Assembly: GCF_035975855.1 (NCBI RefSeq)
Contig: NZ_CP109055.1
Location: forward strand, 8,184,001-8,248,000
Reading direction: 5' to 3'
DNA length: 64,000 nt
Origin: Streptomyces sp. NBC_01304
GTDB taxonomy: Bacteria > Actinomycetota > Actinomycetes > Streptomycetales > Streptomycetaceae
The position numbers were made by a program, and so were the translations under genes. Below, piece by piece: positions 45,042 through 58,627 of the stretch; positions within the stretch are counted from its first letter, which is position 1, and every line of letters starts with the position of its first letter. The notes below the pieces were generated by a model. The model worked only from the letters and a program-made list of their open reading frames with translations, was not told the DNA's origin and did not search any database.

Positions 45042-46061
45042 TCAGTCCCAGTCCCACCCGATCCCCAGAATCCCCGCCCGCACCTGCGGCTCCACCAGAT
45101 GCACCGACCGGTGCCGTCCGCTCAGTGTGAGCTCCTCCCGAGCCACACGCGCGGACGTGGCGGAGCGCTGGGCGAAGCGGTGGCAACGTACCGGAAGGGC
45201 CTCCTCCGCGAACCGGACCTGCAGTACGTACTGCCCGCCCGTGAAGCTGAAGCCGCGTACGTACTCCGCGCTCGGCCCGGCCGTACCGTCGTCGAAGCCG
45301 TAGCGGAACACATGGGTCTCGCCGGCGCGCAGGCGCGCGTCGAAGAGCAGCTCGGCGACCAGGACGCCCGTCGGGGCGTGCCAACGCACCCGTCCGGTAC
45401 GGCAGTTCTCCAGTGCGTGCACGACCACGCGCTCCGGCGCGCAGCCCGGGTCGCCATGGTGGATGGCGACATAGCGGTCGATGCCTTCTCTATGTGCGCG
45501 CACCACATGGTGCGAGTCACGGCCGAGCATCTCGCGTTCCGCGCCGATCCGCACCCGCTCGTGGTGCCCGACAGTGTGCAGCCCTCCGTCGAGCGGCGAC
45601 TCCAGCTCGCCGAGCAGCGACTCCACGGCGCCGGCAACCTCCATGAGGGACCGGTACGAACGCGTCGCAGGGCGCTCGGAGTCGGCGTGCGTGCCGCCCG
45701 GGCTGAGCAGCCGCAGGAGCGAGTCCGCGGGTAACTCCAGCACCTGCTCCAGGGCGCTGACGGCCCGCAGCGACTCGGGACGCTGCGGGCGGCGTGCACC
45801 CTGCTGCCAGTAACTCAGGCTGGTCACCCCGACCTTGACGCCGTGGCTCGCGAGATGATGCTGGACCCGGTGGAGGGGCAGTCCGCGTACGCTGATGGCC
45901 GCGCGCAGCGCGACATGGAAGGGCCCCTTCCGTAGTGCTGCCACCAAATCATCGGCCACCAGGGCGGATTGGCCCGGATGCCCCGCCCCGCCCCGGGCGC
46001 TCCCCGGTGCCGTCCGGGTGGGGGCCAAGGCGGCCCGCGCGTGTTCTGTGCCGCTCCGCAT
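45042..46061 (-). CDS. Helix-turn-helix regulator with large C-terminal domain
   Basis: 339 residues. The ATG lies 11 bases after GGGAGG. Residues about 40-115 contain an HTH-like helical region (FHVALRAAISVRGLPLHRVQHHLASHGVKVGVTSLSYWQQGARRPQRPESLRAVSALEQVLELPADSLLRLL). The C-terminal 200 residues are not a family I can name; they include YVAIHHGDPGCAPERVVVHALEN and a beta-rich stretch to WDWD. A palindrome (TGTGAAAATTCACA) sits directly before the ribosome site, as expected for self-regulation. It is divergent from the protease pair, which may be its target. Confidence 0.7.
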   Translation of the reverse strand: MRSGTEHARAALAPTRTAPGSARGGAGHPGQSALVADDLVAALRKGPFHVALRAAISVRGLPLHRVQHHLASHGVKVGVTSLSYWQQGARRPQRPESLRAVSALEQVLELPADSLLRLLSPGGTHADSERPATRSYRSLMEVAGAVESLLGELESPLDGGLHTVGHHERVRIGAEREMLGRDSHHVVRAHREGIDRYVAIHHGDPGCAPERVVVHALENCRTGRVRWHAPTGVLVAELLFDARLRAGETHVFRYGFDDGTAGPSAEYVRGFSFTGGQYVLQVRFAEEALPVRCHRFAQRSATSARVAREELTLSGRHRSVHLVEPQVRAGILGIGWDWD

Positions 46062-46078
46062 CGCGGCGGCCCCCTCCC

Positions 46079-46092
46079 TGTGAAAATTCACA
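46079..46092. promoter_or_regulatory. Palindrome in front of the HTH regulator
   Basis: TGTGAAAATTCACA: 6-bp perfect arms with an AA centre, 18 bp upstream of the regulator start codon and abutting its GGGAGG site. It is a candidate operator in the 230-bp divergent spacer. Confidence 0.45.
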
Positions 46093-46291
46093 GCCGACGC
46101 CCGGCCTTCCTGCGCTGGTCGGCGCGGTTTCCTGGTCGGGGTGCAGTCCGCGTTCACATCTGTACGCAAGCGTTCACGCCCCATCTCCCTCCGCATTGAA
46201 GCGTGTTGACCTGGACGCGACAACTCCCTGATGCTCCTCAGTAGCGTCCGGACGCGCTCCTCCACCCACCCCCCGCTTCGGGAGGAACGCG

Positions 46292-46957
46292 ATGCGCAAC
46301 CGAAAGAGACAGCTGCTGTCGGCGGCAGCCCTGGTCGCGGCGGCCCTGTTCGCCGCGCCGGCGGCGACCGCCACGGCGGCGACCGCCCCGATCGACCGGG
46401 CCGCCCCCACGGCCACGACCGACACCGCGACCACGACCGGGACGTCGAAGGCAGGCCCCGGCGACGTCTCCGCACTCGCCACCAAGCGCCTGAACATCAC
46501 CATGCAGGCGCAGCAGAACTCCAACTGGTGCTGGGCCGCGGGCGGCAACACCATCGCCACCTGGTTCGGCCGCACCTATTCGCAGAACCAGTTCTGCAAC
46601 GCCGCGTTCGGCCGCGCCCAGGGCAGCACCTGCCCCAACTCGCAGGCCACGCTCGGCAATGTGCAGGACGGCCTCGACTGGGCAGGCATCAACCCCGGCT
46701 CGTACGTCAACGGCTGGCTGCGCTACGCGACCGTGCAGACCGAGATCAACTCCAACCGGCCCATCGAGACCCGCATCCAATGGTCCAACGGCGGCGGCCA
46801 CATGCACGTCATCTACGGCTACGACGATGCCAACAGCTGGGTCTACTGGGGCGACCCCTGGCCCTCCAGCGACCGCTACAACTGGGCCTCGCACTCCTGG
46901 TACACCAACAACAACTCCTTCTCCTGGACCCACTCGCTCTACCGGATCGGGGCGTGA
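46292..46957 (+). CDS. Secreted papain-like cysteine protease (AvrRpt2/C70-like)
   Basis: 221 residues; GGGAGG precedes the ATG. A Sec signal ends near residue 29 (ATATAATA), followed by a Thr/Ala-rich pro-region. The catalytic cysteine motif is QAQQNSNWCWAAGGNTIATWF (Cys about 79). The histidine motif is GGGHMHVIYGYDDANSWVYWGDPW, with the Asn/Asp following in the usual order. Extra cysteines (FCNAAFGR, STCPNSQ) suggest one disulphide. It is likely an extracellular protease. The downstream membrane-anchored protein starts five bases after its stop. Confidence 0.88.
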   Translation: MRNRKRQLLSAAALVAAALFAAPAATATAATAPIDRAAPTATTDTATTTGTSKAGPGDVSALATKRLNITMQAQQNSNWCWAAGGNTIATWFGRTYSQNQFCNAAFGRAQGSTCPNSQATLGNVQDGLDWAGINPGSYVNGWLRYATVQTEINSNRPIETRIQWSNGGGHMHVIYGYDDANSWVYWGDPWPSSDRYNWASHSWYTNNNSFSWTHSLYRIGA

Positions 46958-46962
46958 GCGCG

Positions 46963-47793
46963 ATGAGCATCCCCGTCACTGTGAAAGCGGCGCTCACAGG
47001 CACAACTGCCGCCCTGCTGCTCGGCCTCGGCGCCCCGCACGCCCTGGCCGACTCCGGTCCGGCCGTCGCCGCCGACGGCACGACCACCGCCTCCGACGCC
47101 TCGCGGGCCGCCGCCCACAAGGCCGCCGCCGCGCCCGGGACGCTCGACACCCTGTCCCGCTTCTTCGCCCGTGACGGCGCCCTCACCAAGGCCGCCGTGG
47201 ACCCGAGGATCGAAGGCGCGGCCGTCCCCGTGTACTACCTGTCGCCGGAGTTCGTCGCAGGCAAGAAGGGTGCCCCGATAGGGCGGTTGCAGTTCCTCGC
47301 CAGCAAGGCGGTCGCCTCCGACGGCCAGGAGGCCTCGCTGTGGACCGTCAAGCAGGGCGCCAAGTGGCAGGTGGTCAACATCGCCACGGGGGACGACGAA
47401 TCGCACTACGCGCGCGTGGGTGCCGACAAGCTCCCCGGAGGCACCGTCTTCCGTGAGCCGCAGATCGACGCCTGGTACGTACAGCAGGGCACGCGCGTGC
47501 TGCCGCTGGACGCGGACGCCAAGCGCGCGGTGGGCGCCGGCGGCACCTCCCTGACCGCCTACCAGGACCGCGTCGAGGAGGCGTACGGCGACAAGCTGCC
47601 GGGCTCCGCCTATGCCAAGTCGGGCAAGGCGGGCGGGTACGGGAAGCAGTCCGGGAAGGCCGCCGCCCCGCAGGCTGCCGCCGCCCCGGCGAGCACCGAC
47701 CCCGCGGTCACCGTGGCCTCCACGGCGGCGGGCCTCGGCGGCCTCTTGGCCCTCGTCCTCGTCGCGGCTCGCGCGCTCAGGAAGCGGCGCTGA
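46963..47793 (+). CDS. Membrane-anchored exported partner of the cysteine protease
   Basis: 276 residues, ATG five bases after the protease stop. Sec signal (VKAALTGTTAALLLGLGAPHALA, cleavage near 30). A soluble domain spans about 60-210 (LDTLSRFFARDGALTKAAV; VYYLSPEFVAGKKGAPIGRLQFLASKA; WQVVNIATGDDESHYARVG). A Gly/Lys/Ala linker follows, then a C-terminal helix plus RKRR (about 250-276) as stop-transfer anchor, without an LPXTG motif. I do not recognise the domain. Strict coupling to the protease suggests inhibitor, substrate or surface docking protein. Confidence 0.75.
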   Translation: MSIPVTVKAALTGTTAALLLGLGAPHALADSGPAVAADGTTTASDASRAAAHKAAAAPGTLDTLSRFFARDGALTKAAVDPRIEGAAVPVYYLSPEFVAGKKGAPIGRLQFLASKAVASDGQEASLWTVKQGAKWQVVNIATGDDESHYARVGADKLPGGTVFREPQIDAWYVQQGTRVLPLDADAKRAVGAGGTSLTAYQDRVEEAYGDKLPGSAYAKSGKAGGYGKQSGKAAAPQAAAAPASTDPAVTVASTAAGLGGLLALVLVAARALRKRR

Positions 47794-47859
47794 GCGCTCC
47801 GCGGGGGCTACGGGATCTCCGGCAACTCCGCTATCTCCGGTAAGTCACCCGCGGGCGTC

Positions 47860-47947
47860 GTGGCTGGTCGCGCAGTTCCCCGCGCCCCTTCGGGGCCCTA
47901 CCGACCGGCCCTGGTCAGGTCCGCCCTCTACCACTGGGCGGACCTGA
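47860..47947. terminator. Intergenic hairpins after the protease pair
   Basis: 47860-47896 carries a truncated copy of a sequence common, from memory, in Streptomyces spacers (GGTCGCGCAGTTCCCCGCGC), ending in a CCCC-TT-CGGGG mini-hairpin. 47915-47947 is a separate perfect 12-bp stem (TCAGGTCCGCCC / GGGCGGACCTGA) with a 9-nt loop. Confidence 0.6.
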
Positions 47948-48052
47948 TCCGGCGATGTGCGGCAGGAACCCTTTCCTCCGGCCGGCACGCGCGCGACGCT
48001 GACATCAGTGCTGGACAAGCGCTGGACATCAGCCCTGAGCAGGGAGCCCGCG

Positions 48053-49093
48053 ATGCCCACCCGAAACCACCGACGCACAGCGGCCGCGGCACTCACGGCC
48101 GTCTGCGCCCTGCTCGCCGGCTGCTCGGGCACGGTCGGCCAGGTCGACATCGACCCCGGCCCTTCCTCGGTCGCCCCCTCCACCGCAGCCCCGCCGCCGA
48201 CCGCGAAAGCCACCCTCGCCACCCTCACCAAGGTCGACGACCACCCCTTGTGGACGATGACCTACCAAGGCGGATACGGCGACATCACCGCACCCCCCAC
48301 CCCCGCCGAGCCCACCCCGGCCGTGGCCCGACGCCCCTTCGCCTGCTCCCTGTTCCTCGCCGCGGGCGACAAGAGCGCCCCGCTTTTCGGCCGCAACTTC
48401 GACTGGGACGAGCACCCCGCGCTGCTCCTGTTCACCGACCCGCCCGGCGGCCACGCCTCGGTCTCCGTGGTCGACACCTCGTATCTCGGCGTGAACGCGG
48501 CGAGCGATTTCACCAAGCACCGCGACCGGCTCCTCAAGGCGCCGTTGCTGCCCTTCGACGGCATGAACGACAAGGGCGTCGCCATCGGCATGGCGTCCGT
48601 CACCTCCGCCGAGCCGCCCCCGGGCGGAAAGCCGATCGGCAGCGTCCGCATCCAGCGCCTGGTCCTCGACCGGGCCGACTCGGTCCCCGAGGCGCTGCGC
48701 CTCTTCAAGACGTACGCACCCGACTTCACCGGAGGCCCGCCACTGCACTACGTGGTCGCCGACGCGGCCGGGCGCTCCGCGCTCGTCGAGTACGTGGACG
48801 GAAAGGTCGTCGTCCACCGCGGCGAGGCCACCTGGAACGCGGCGGTCAACTTCATCATGACCGGCTCCGACCGCGCCGAGCAGCAGGCCGACGACCGCTA
48901 TCGCACCCTCGGCGCCCGGCTCACCGCCACCGACGGAGCGCTCTCCACACCGGGGGCCCTGCAACTCCTCGAAGACGTGGCGCAGCAGCACACCCGCTGG
49001 TCCGTGGTCTACGGACTGAAGACCGGCAAGGTGTCCCTGGTCACGGGCCAGCACTGGCGCACCGTGCACGAGTTCGAGCTGCCCATGCGGTGA
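48053..49093 (+). CDS. Lipoprotein Ntn-hydrolase (C45/choloylglycine hydrolase-like)
   Basis: 346 residues; CAGGGAG precedes the ATG and excludes the longer frame. Signal with lipobox LLAGC (Cys about 24). After a Pro/Thr-rich linker comes the Ntn core: [32 protein letters not shown], where the Cys of FACS is the probable nucleophile and GRNFDW the family signature. [15 protein letters not shown] follows, and [14 protein letters not shown] matches the next block. Relatives are acyl-CoA:6-APA acyltransferase, bile-salt and penicillin V acylases and linear amide hydrolases. It is likely an envelope amidase; the substrate is unknown. Confidence 0.82.
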   Translation: MPTRNHRRTAAAALTAVCALLAGCSGTVGQVDIDPGPSSVAPSTAAPPPTAKATLATLTKVDDHPLWTMTYQGGYGDITAPPTPAEPTPAVARRPFACSLFLAAGDKSAPLFGRNFDWDEHPALLLFTDPPGGHASVSVVDTSYLGVNAASDFTKHRDRLLKAPLLPFDGMNDKGVAIGMASVTSAEPPPGGKPIGSVRIQRLVLDRADSVPEALRLFKTYAPDFTGGPPLHYVVADAAGRSALVEYVDGKVVVHRGEATWNAAVNFIMTGSDRAEQQADDRYRTLGARLTATDGALSTPGALQLLEDVAQQHTRWSVVYGLKTGKVSLVTGQHWRTVHEFELPMR

Positions 49094-49100
49094 GCCCCGG

Positions 49101-49123
49101 TTGTCGGTCCCCGCAAGTAGGGT
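49101..49123 (+). promoter_or_regulatory. DNA-damage (RecA-NDp/PafBC type) promoter of uvrC
   Basis: TTGTCGGTCCC, six bases, TAGGGT. The -10 ends seven bases before the uvrC ATG, and there is no Shine-Dalgarno, so a leaderless mRNA is expected. Confidence 0.75.
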
Positions 49124-49130
49124 GATTCCC

Positions 49131-51197
49131 ATGGCCGACCCTTCCAGCTACCGCCCCAAGCCGGGGCAGATCCCCGACTCGCCGGGGGTCTACAAATTCC
49201 GCGACGAGCACCGCCGGGTGATCTACGTCGGGAAGGCGAAGAGCCTGCGCCAGCGGCTCGCCAACTACTTCCAGGACCTGGCGAACCTGCACCCGCGCAC
49301 CCGCTCCATGGTGACGACCGCCGCGTCCGTGGAGTGGACGGTGGTGAACACCGAGGTCGAGGCGCTGCAGCTCGAGTACACCTGGATCAAGGAGTTCGAC
49401 CCGCGGTTCAACGTCAAGTACCGCGACGACAAGAGCTATCCGTATCTCGCGGTCACCATGAACGAGGACTTTCCGCGGGTCCAGGTGATGCGCGGCGCCA
49501 AGAAGAAGGGCGTGCGCTACTTCGGTCCGTACGGTCACGCGTGGGCGATCCGCGAAACCGTCGACCTCATGTTGCGTGTTTTCCCCGTACGCACCTGCTC
49601 GGCCGGTGTCTTCAAGAACGCCGCGCGCACCGGGCGGCCCTGCCTGCTCGGCTACATCGGCAAGTGCTCGGCACCCTGTGTGGGCCGCGTCGACGCCGAG
49701 GAACACCGTGAACTGGCCGAGGACTTCTGCGACTTCATGGCCGGCCGCACGGGCGCGTACCTGCGTCGTCTCGAAAAGGAGATGACGGAGGCGGCCGAGG
49801 AGATGGAGTACGAGCGGGCGGCCCGGCTGCGTGACGACATAGAGGCGCTCAGACGTGCCATGGAGAAGAGCGCCTTCGTCCTCTCCGACGACACCGACGC
49901 CGACCTCATCGCCCTCGCCGAGGACGAGCTGGAGGCGGCCGTCCAGATCTTCCACGTACGCGGCGGCCGGGTCCGCGGCCAGCGCGGCTGGGTCACCGAC
50001 AAGGTCGAGGCGGTCACCACGGCCGACCTGGTCGAGCACGCCCTGCAGCAGCTGTACGGCGAGGAGAGCGGCGACGCCGTCCCCAAGGAGGTGCTCGTCC
50101 CCGCCCTGCCGGAGCCGTTGGCGCCCGTCCAGGAATGGCTCGGCACCCGCCGCGGCAGCAACGTCAGCCTGCGCATCCCGCAGCGCGGCGACAAGCGCAC
50201 CCTCATGGAGACCGTGCAGCGCAACGCCCAGCAGTCGCTCGTCCTGCACAAGACCAAGCGCGCCTCCGACCTGACCACCCGCTCCCGGGCCCTGGAGGAG
50301 ATCGCCGCCGCCCTCGACCTGGACAGCGCCCCGCTGCGCATCGAGTGCTTCGACATCTCGCACCTCCAGGGCGACGACGTCGTGGCGTCCATGGTCGTCT
50401 TCGAGGACGGCCTGGCCCGCAAGGGCGAGTACCGGCGCTTCGAGATCAAGGGCTTCGAGGGGCAGGACGACGTCCGCTCCATGCACGAGGTGATCACGCG
50501 CCGCTTCAGGCGCTACCTCGCCGACAAGGAGAAGACGGGGGAGTGGTCCGATCAGGACGGCCAGGACCCCGCCGCGCGTGCCACCGAGGTCCCGGCCCAG
50601 ACCCCCGAGGACGACGGACGTCCGAAGAAGTTCGCCTACCCGCCCCAGCTGCTCGTCGTCGACGGCGGCCAGCCGCAGGTCGCCGCCGCCAAGCGGGCCC
50701 TGGACGAGCTGGGCATCGACGACATCGCGGTCTGCGGCCTGGCCAAGCGCCTGGAGGAGGTCTGGCTGCCCGAGGAGGACGACCCGGTCGTCCTGCCACG
50801 CTCCAGCGAGGGCCTCTATCTGCTGCAGCGCGTGCGAGACGAGGCGCACCGTTTCGCCATCCAGTACCAGCGCGCCAAGCGTGCCAAACGGTTCAAGGCG
50901 AGCCCCCTGGATTCCGTGCCAGGACTGGGCGAGACACGCAAGCAGGCACTCATCAAGCACTTCGGTTCGGTGAAAAAGCTGCGATCCGCCACAATTGAGC
51001 AGATCTGTGAGGTGCCCGGGATAGGCCGCAAGACGGCCGAGACCATTGCCGTGGCCCTCGCCCAGGCGGCACCCGCCGCCCCTGCGGTCAACACCGCGAC
51101 CGGAGAGATCATTGAGGACGAGGCACCCGCAGCGGCGGGCGCCGCGGAGGAGCCCGCGACGGCGGGCACCTCGGACGAACGGGGGCTTCAGACATGA
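49131..51197 (+). CDS. uvrC: Excinuclease ABC subunit C
   Basis: 688 residues from the leaderless ATG. The GIY-YIG nuclease is at about 12-100 ([26 protein letters not shown]). The UVR motif is [20 protein letters not shown] (about 223-242); the RNase H-like second nuclease has [23 protein letters not shown] (about 405-427) and [11 protein letters not shown]; and the tandem HhH domain is near 595-650 ([38 protein letters not shown]). It makes both incisions in excision repair. It begins the uvrC-rapZ-yvcK-whiA set; its stop overlaps the rapZ start (ATGA). Confidence 0.97.
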   Translation: MADPSSYRPKPGQIPDSPGVYKFRDEHRRVIYVGKAKSLRQRLANYFQDLANLHPRTRSMVTTAASVEWTVVNTEVEALQLEYTWIKEFDPRFNVKYRDDKSYPYLAVTMNEDFPRVQVMRGAKKKGVRYFGPYGHAWAIRETVDLMLRVFPVRTCSAGVFKNAARTGRPCLLGYIGKCSAPCVGRVDAEEHRELAEDFCDFMAGRTGAYLRRLEKEMTEAAEEMEYERAARLRDDIEALRRAMEKSAFVLSDDTDADLIALAEDELEAAVQIFHVRGGRVRGQRGWVTDKVEAVTTADLVEHALQQLYGEESGDAVPKEVLVPALPEPLAPVQEWLGTRRGSNVSLRIPQRGDKRTLMETVQRNAQQSLVLHKTKRASDLTTRSRALEEIAAALDLDSAPLRIECFDISHLQGDDVVASMVVFEDGLARKGEYRRFEIKGFEGQDDVRSMHEVITRRFRRYLADKEKTGEWSDQDGQDPAARATEVPAQTPEDDGRPKKFAYPPQLLVVDGGQPQVAAAKRALDELGIDDIAVCGLAKRLEEVWLPEEDDPVVLPRSSEGLYLLQRVRDEAHRFAIQYQRAKRAKRFKASPLDSVPGLGETRKQALIKHFGSVKKLRSATIEQICEVPGIGRKTAETIAVALAQAAPAAPAVNTATGEIIEDEAPAAAGAAEEPATAGTSDERGLQT

Positions 51198-52180
51198 CCG
51201 AGCGCGACGAGGACGGAGCACAGGTGAGTACGGGCAGCACCGGCACCACGGCCGGCAGCAACGGCACCCCTGCCACGGCCAACGGGACGACCATAGAGCC
51301 CGGCGAGGCGGCCGAGGCCGCCATCCCCGAGCTGGTGATCATCTCCGGCATGTCCGGCGCGGGCCGCTCCACCGCGGCCAAGTGCCTGGAGGACCTCGGC
51401 TGGTTCGTCGTCGACAACCTGCCGCCCGCGCTGATCCCCACCATGGTCGAGCTCGGCGCGCGCTCGCAGGGCAATGTCGCGCGGATCGCCGTCGTCGTGG
51501 ACGTACGCGGCCGTCGCTTCTTCGACAACCTCCGGGATTCCCTCGCGGACCTGGAGTCGAAGAACGTGACGCGGCGCATCGTCTTCCTGGAGTCCTCCGA
51601 CGACGCCCTGGTCCGCCGCTTCGAGTCGGTCCGCCGCCCGCACCCCCTTCAGGGCGACGGCCGCATCACCGACGGCATCGCGGCCGAGCGCGACCTGCTG
51701 CGCGAGCTGCGCGGCGACGCCGACCTGGTGATCGACACCTCCAGCCTGAACGTGCACGAGCTGCGCGCCAAGATGGACGCCCAGTTCGCGGGCGACGAAG
51801 AGCCCGAACTGCGCGCCACCGTCATGTCGTTCGGCTACAAGTACGGCCTGCCCGTCGATGCCGACCTCGTGGTCGACTGCCGCTTCCTGCCCAACCCGCA
51901 CTGGGTCCCTGAGCTGCGTCCCTTCACCGGTCTGAACGAGGAGGTGTCGGGCTACGTCTTCAACCAGCCGGGCGCCAAGGAATTCCTCGACCAGTACTCC
52001 GAGCTGCTCCAGCTGATCGCCGCCGGTTACCGCCGCGAGGGCAAGCGCTACGTGACCATCGCCGTGGGCTGTACGGGCGGCAAGCACCGCTCCGTCGCCA
52101 TGTCGGAGAAGCTCTCCGCGCGCCTGGCCGCCGAGGGCGTCGAGACCGTCCTCGTCCACCGCGACATGGGGCGTGAGTGA
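51194..52180 (+). CDS. rapZ: RapZ/YvcJ-family nucleotide-binding adaptor
   Basis: 328 residues, about 40 more than E. coli RapZ because of a Gly/Ser/Thr-rich N-terminal stretch (to about residue 42). Walker A is [29 protein letters not shown] (about 51-79), and DR-type Walker B follows ([11 protein letters not shown]). The C-terminal part carries the family signature [27 protein letters not shown] segment and [22 protein letters not shown]. RapZ controls GlmS sRNA decay in enterobacteria; its role in actinobacteria is unclear. The 4-bp overlaps on both sides mean tight coupling with uvrC and yvcK. Confidence 0.93.
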   Translation: MTERDEDGAQVSTGSTGTTAGSNGTPATANGTTIEPGEAAEAAIPELVIISGMSGAGRSTAAKCLEDLGWFVVDNLPPALIPTMVELGARSQGNVARIAVVVDVRGRRFFDNLRDSLADLESKNVTRRIVFLESSDDALVRRFESVRRPHPLQGDGRITDGIAAERDLLRELRGDADLVIDTSSLNVHELRAKMDAQFAGDEEPELRATVMSFGYKYGLPVDADLVVDCRFLPNPHWVPELRPFTGLNEEVSGYVFNQPGAKEFLDQYSELLQLIAAGYRREGKRYVTIAVGCTGGKHRSVAMSEKLSARLAAEGVETVLVHRDMGRE

Positions 52181-53193
52181 AGCACATGCCCCGTCGTAGC
52201 CGGCTGACCCGGCTGAGCCGCAAGCGGGGCGCCCAGCCCAAGGTCGTCGCCCTCGGCGGCGGCATGGGCCTGTCCGCCTCGCTGGCGGCGCTGCGCCGGA
52301 TCACCGGCGACCTCACGGCCGTGGTCACCGTCGCCGACGACGGCGGCTCCAGCGGCCGGCTCCGCGAGGAGCTCGGGGTGCTGCCGCCCGGCGACCTCCG
52401 AAAGGCGCTCGCGGCGCTCTGCGGCGACGACGACTGGGGCCAGACCTGGGCCCGTGTCATCCAGCACCGCTTCCAGTCCAAGGGCGAGCTGCACGAGCAC
52501 GCGGTCGGCAATCTGCTGATCGTCGCCCTCTGGGAGCAGCTCGGCGACCACGTCCAGGCCCTCGACCTGGTCGGCAAGCTGCTCGGCGCCCAGGGCCGGG
52601 TGCTGCCCATGTCGGCCGTCCCGCTGGAGCTGCAGGCGCTGGTACGCGGGCACGACGAGGCCAGTCCGGACGCCGTGGACACCATCCGTGGCCAGGCCAA
52701 TGTGGCCCTGACCCCGGGCGAGGTGCAGTCCGTCCACCTGGTCCCGCACGACCCGCCGGCTGTCCCCGAGGCGGTCGCCGCGGTGCGCGACGCGGACTGG
52801 GTGGTGCTCGGTCCGGGCTCCTGGTTCTCGTCCGTGATCCCGCACTTGCTGGTGCCGGAACTGCTCGACGCGCTCACCGAGACGAAGGCCCGAAAGGTCC
52901 TCTCGCTCAACCTCGCCCCACAACCCGGAGAAACCGAAGGCTTCTCACCGCAGCGTCATTTGGAGGTTTTGGGACGACACGCCCCTAAACTCGCCCTGGA
53001 CGTGGTGCTGGCCGATGAGGCAGCCGTGCGCGACCCGGAGTCTTTGACCGATGCCGCCAAGAGGCTCGGAGCCGCGGTCGAGCTGGCCCCTGTGGCCAGG
53101 ACCGATGGTTCTCCGAAGCATGATCCGGAGCTGTTGGCCGCCGCGTACGACCGTATTTTTCGGATGCATGGAAGGATCGGCCCATGGCGATGA
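52177..53193 (+). CDS. yvcK: YvcK/GlmR (gluconeogenesis factor) family protein
   Basis: 338 residues from GTG overlapping the rapZ stop (GTGA); an ATG three codons later is possible. The CofD-like fold begins [41 protein letters not shown]. It continues with [22 protein letters not shown] and [24 protein letters not shown]. YvcK binds UDP-GlcNAc and links central carbon flux to peptidoglycan precursor synthesis and cell shape. The last ten bases overlap whiA. Confidence 0.93.
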   Translation: MKHMPRRSRLTRLSRKRGAQPKVVALGGGMGLSASLAALRRITGDLTAVVTVADDGGSSGRLREELGVLPPGDLRKALAALCGDDDWGQTWARVIQHRFQSKGELHEHAVGNLLIVALWEQLGDHVQALDLVGKLLGAQGRVLPMSAVPLELQALVRGHDEASPDAVDTIRGQANVALTPGEVQSVHLVPHDPPAVPEAVAAVRDADWVVLGPGSWFSSVIPHLLVPELLDALTETKARKVLSLNLAPQPGETEGFSPQRHLEVLGRHAPKLALDVVLADEAAVRDPESLTDAAKRLGAAVELAPVARTDGSPKHDPELLAAAYDRIFRMHGRIGPWR

Positions 53194-54173
53194 CGGCAGC
53201 GGTGAAGGACGAAATCTCCCGGCTCCCCGTCACCCGGACCTGCTGCAGGAAGGCCGAGGTCTCGTCGATCCTGCGGTTTGCGGGCGGGCTGCACCTGGTG
53301 AGCGGCCGGATTGTGATCGAGGCGGAGCTGGACACCGCGATGGCGGCGCGCCGCCTGAAGAAGGACATCCTGGAGATCTTCGGGCACAGCTCGGAGCTGA
53401 TGGTGATGGCCGCGGGCGGGCTGCGGCGCGGCTCGCGTTATGTCGTACGCGTGGTCGCCGGCGGCGATCAACTCGCACGCCAGACCGGCCTGGTGGACGG
53501 CCGCGGCCGTCCCATCCGGGGACTGCCCCCGCAGGTGGTCTCCGGCGCGACCTGCGACGCGGAGGCCGCCTGGCGCGGCGCGTTCCTCGCGCACGGCTCG
53601 CTCACCGAGCCGGGCCGCTCCTCCTCCCTGGAGGTGACCTGCCCGGGTCCCGAGGCGGCCCTCGCCCTGGTGGGCGCCGCCCGGCGGCTGCAGATCGCGG
53701 GCAAGGCCCGCGAGGTGCGCGGTGTGGACCGGGTCGTCGTCCGGGACGGCGACGCGATCGGCGCCCTGCTGACCCGGCTCGGCGCCCATGAGTCGGTGCT
53801 CGCCTGGGAGGAGCGCCGGATGCGCCGGGAGGTGCGGGCCACCGCCAACCGCCTGGCCAACTTCGACGACGCCAACCTGCGCCGCTCCGCGCGGGCCGCG
53901 GTCGCCGCCGGGGCCCGGGTGCAGCGCGCGCTGGAGATCCTCGCCGACGAGGTGCCGGAGCACCTGGCCGCGGCCGGCCGGCTGCGGATGGAGCACAAGC
54001 AGGCCTCCCTGGAGGAGCTGGGCGCGCTCGCCGACCCGCCGCTGACGAAGGACGCGGTGGCCGGGCGGATCCGCCGGCTGCTCGCCATGGCCGACAAGCG
54101 CGCGCAGGACCTGGGGATTCCGGGCACGGAGTCCAGCATCACCGAGGAGATGGCCGACAACATGGTCGGCTGA
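53184..54173 (+). CDS. whiA: Sporulation regulator WhiA
   Basis: 329 residues, overlapping yvcK by 10 bp. The start [40 protein letters not shown] is the WhiA N-terminus. The central part is the degenerate LAGLIDADG homing-endonuclease-like fold ([28 protein letters not shown]), and the C-terminal helix-turn-helix includes [34 protein letters not shown]. With WhiB it switches on aerial-hyphal septation genes such as ftsZ in Streptomyces, and it can repress its own promoter. A perfect 20-bp terminator stem follows. Confidence 0.96.
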   Translation: MAMTAAVKDEISRLPVTRTCCRKAEVSSILRFAGGLHLVSGRIVIEAELDTAMAARRLKKDILEIFGHSSELMVMAAGGLRRGSRYVVRVVAGGDQLARQTGLVDGRGRPIRGLPPQVVSGATCDAEAAWRGAFLAHGSLTEPGRSSSLEVTCPGPEAALALVGAARRLQIAGKAREVRGVDRVVVRDGDAIGALLTRLGAHESVLAWEERRMRREVRATANRLANFDDANLRRSARAAVAAGARVQRALEILADEVPEHLAAAGRLRMEHKQASLEELGALADPPLTKDAVAGRIRRLLAMADKRAQDLGIPGTESSITEEMADNMVG

Positions 54174-54219
54174 GCGATCGGCCTGCGCAGGGCCGACGTA
54201 TCGGCCGGCGTACGCACCA

Positions 54220-54263
54220 AAAAGCCGCTGGTGTCCGGATCCGTCCGGACACCAGCGGCTTTT
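54220..54263. terminator. Bidirectional intrinsic terminator after whiA
   Basis: A perfect 20-bp stem starting AAAAGCCGCTGG and ending in TTTT with a TCCG loop; A-run and T-run at the two ends allow termination in both directions. Confidence 0.95.
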
Positions 54264-54362
54264 GTGTATCCCGTAACCCCTCACGCCGTATTGACATGAT
54301 CATGCGGTGTCACGAGCCTGGCGTCTGCGCACACACGTGCCGGACAACTGCAAGGGGGGCTC

Positions 54363-58501
<4,139 letters not shown>

Positions 58502-58530
58502 TCAGCACCGCAGGCAGCTCGATGTGAGTG

Positions 58531-58573
58531 ACAGGGGCTCGGGAAGCGCAACGCAGCGCTCTCCGGCCCCTGT
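58531..58573 (+). terminator. Imperfect hairpin between gap and pgk
   Basis: ACAGGGGC pairs with GCCCCTGT, continues as CGG/CCG past one bulge, and encloses an inner AGCGC/GCGCT stem. It may attenuate or process the transcript rather than stop it, since pgk and tpiA are expected to be co-expressed. Confidence 0.45.
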
Positions 58574-58627
58574 TGCTTGTGCGAGCCCTCCGGGCCTTTC
58601 GGAACTCTTCCAAGGAGAAAGCCACTC

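Noticed and set aside
54291..54362. Full promoter for the M14 carboxypeptidase
   Set aside because: TTGACA is clear, but no -10 hexamer is found 16-19 bases downstream.
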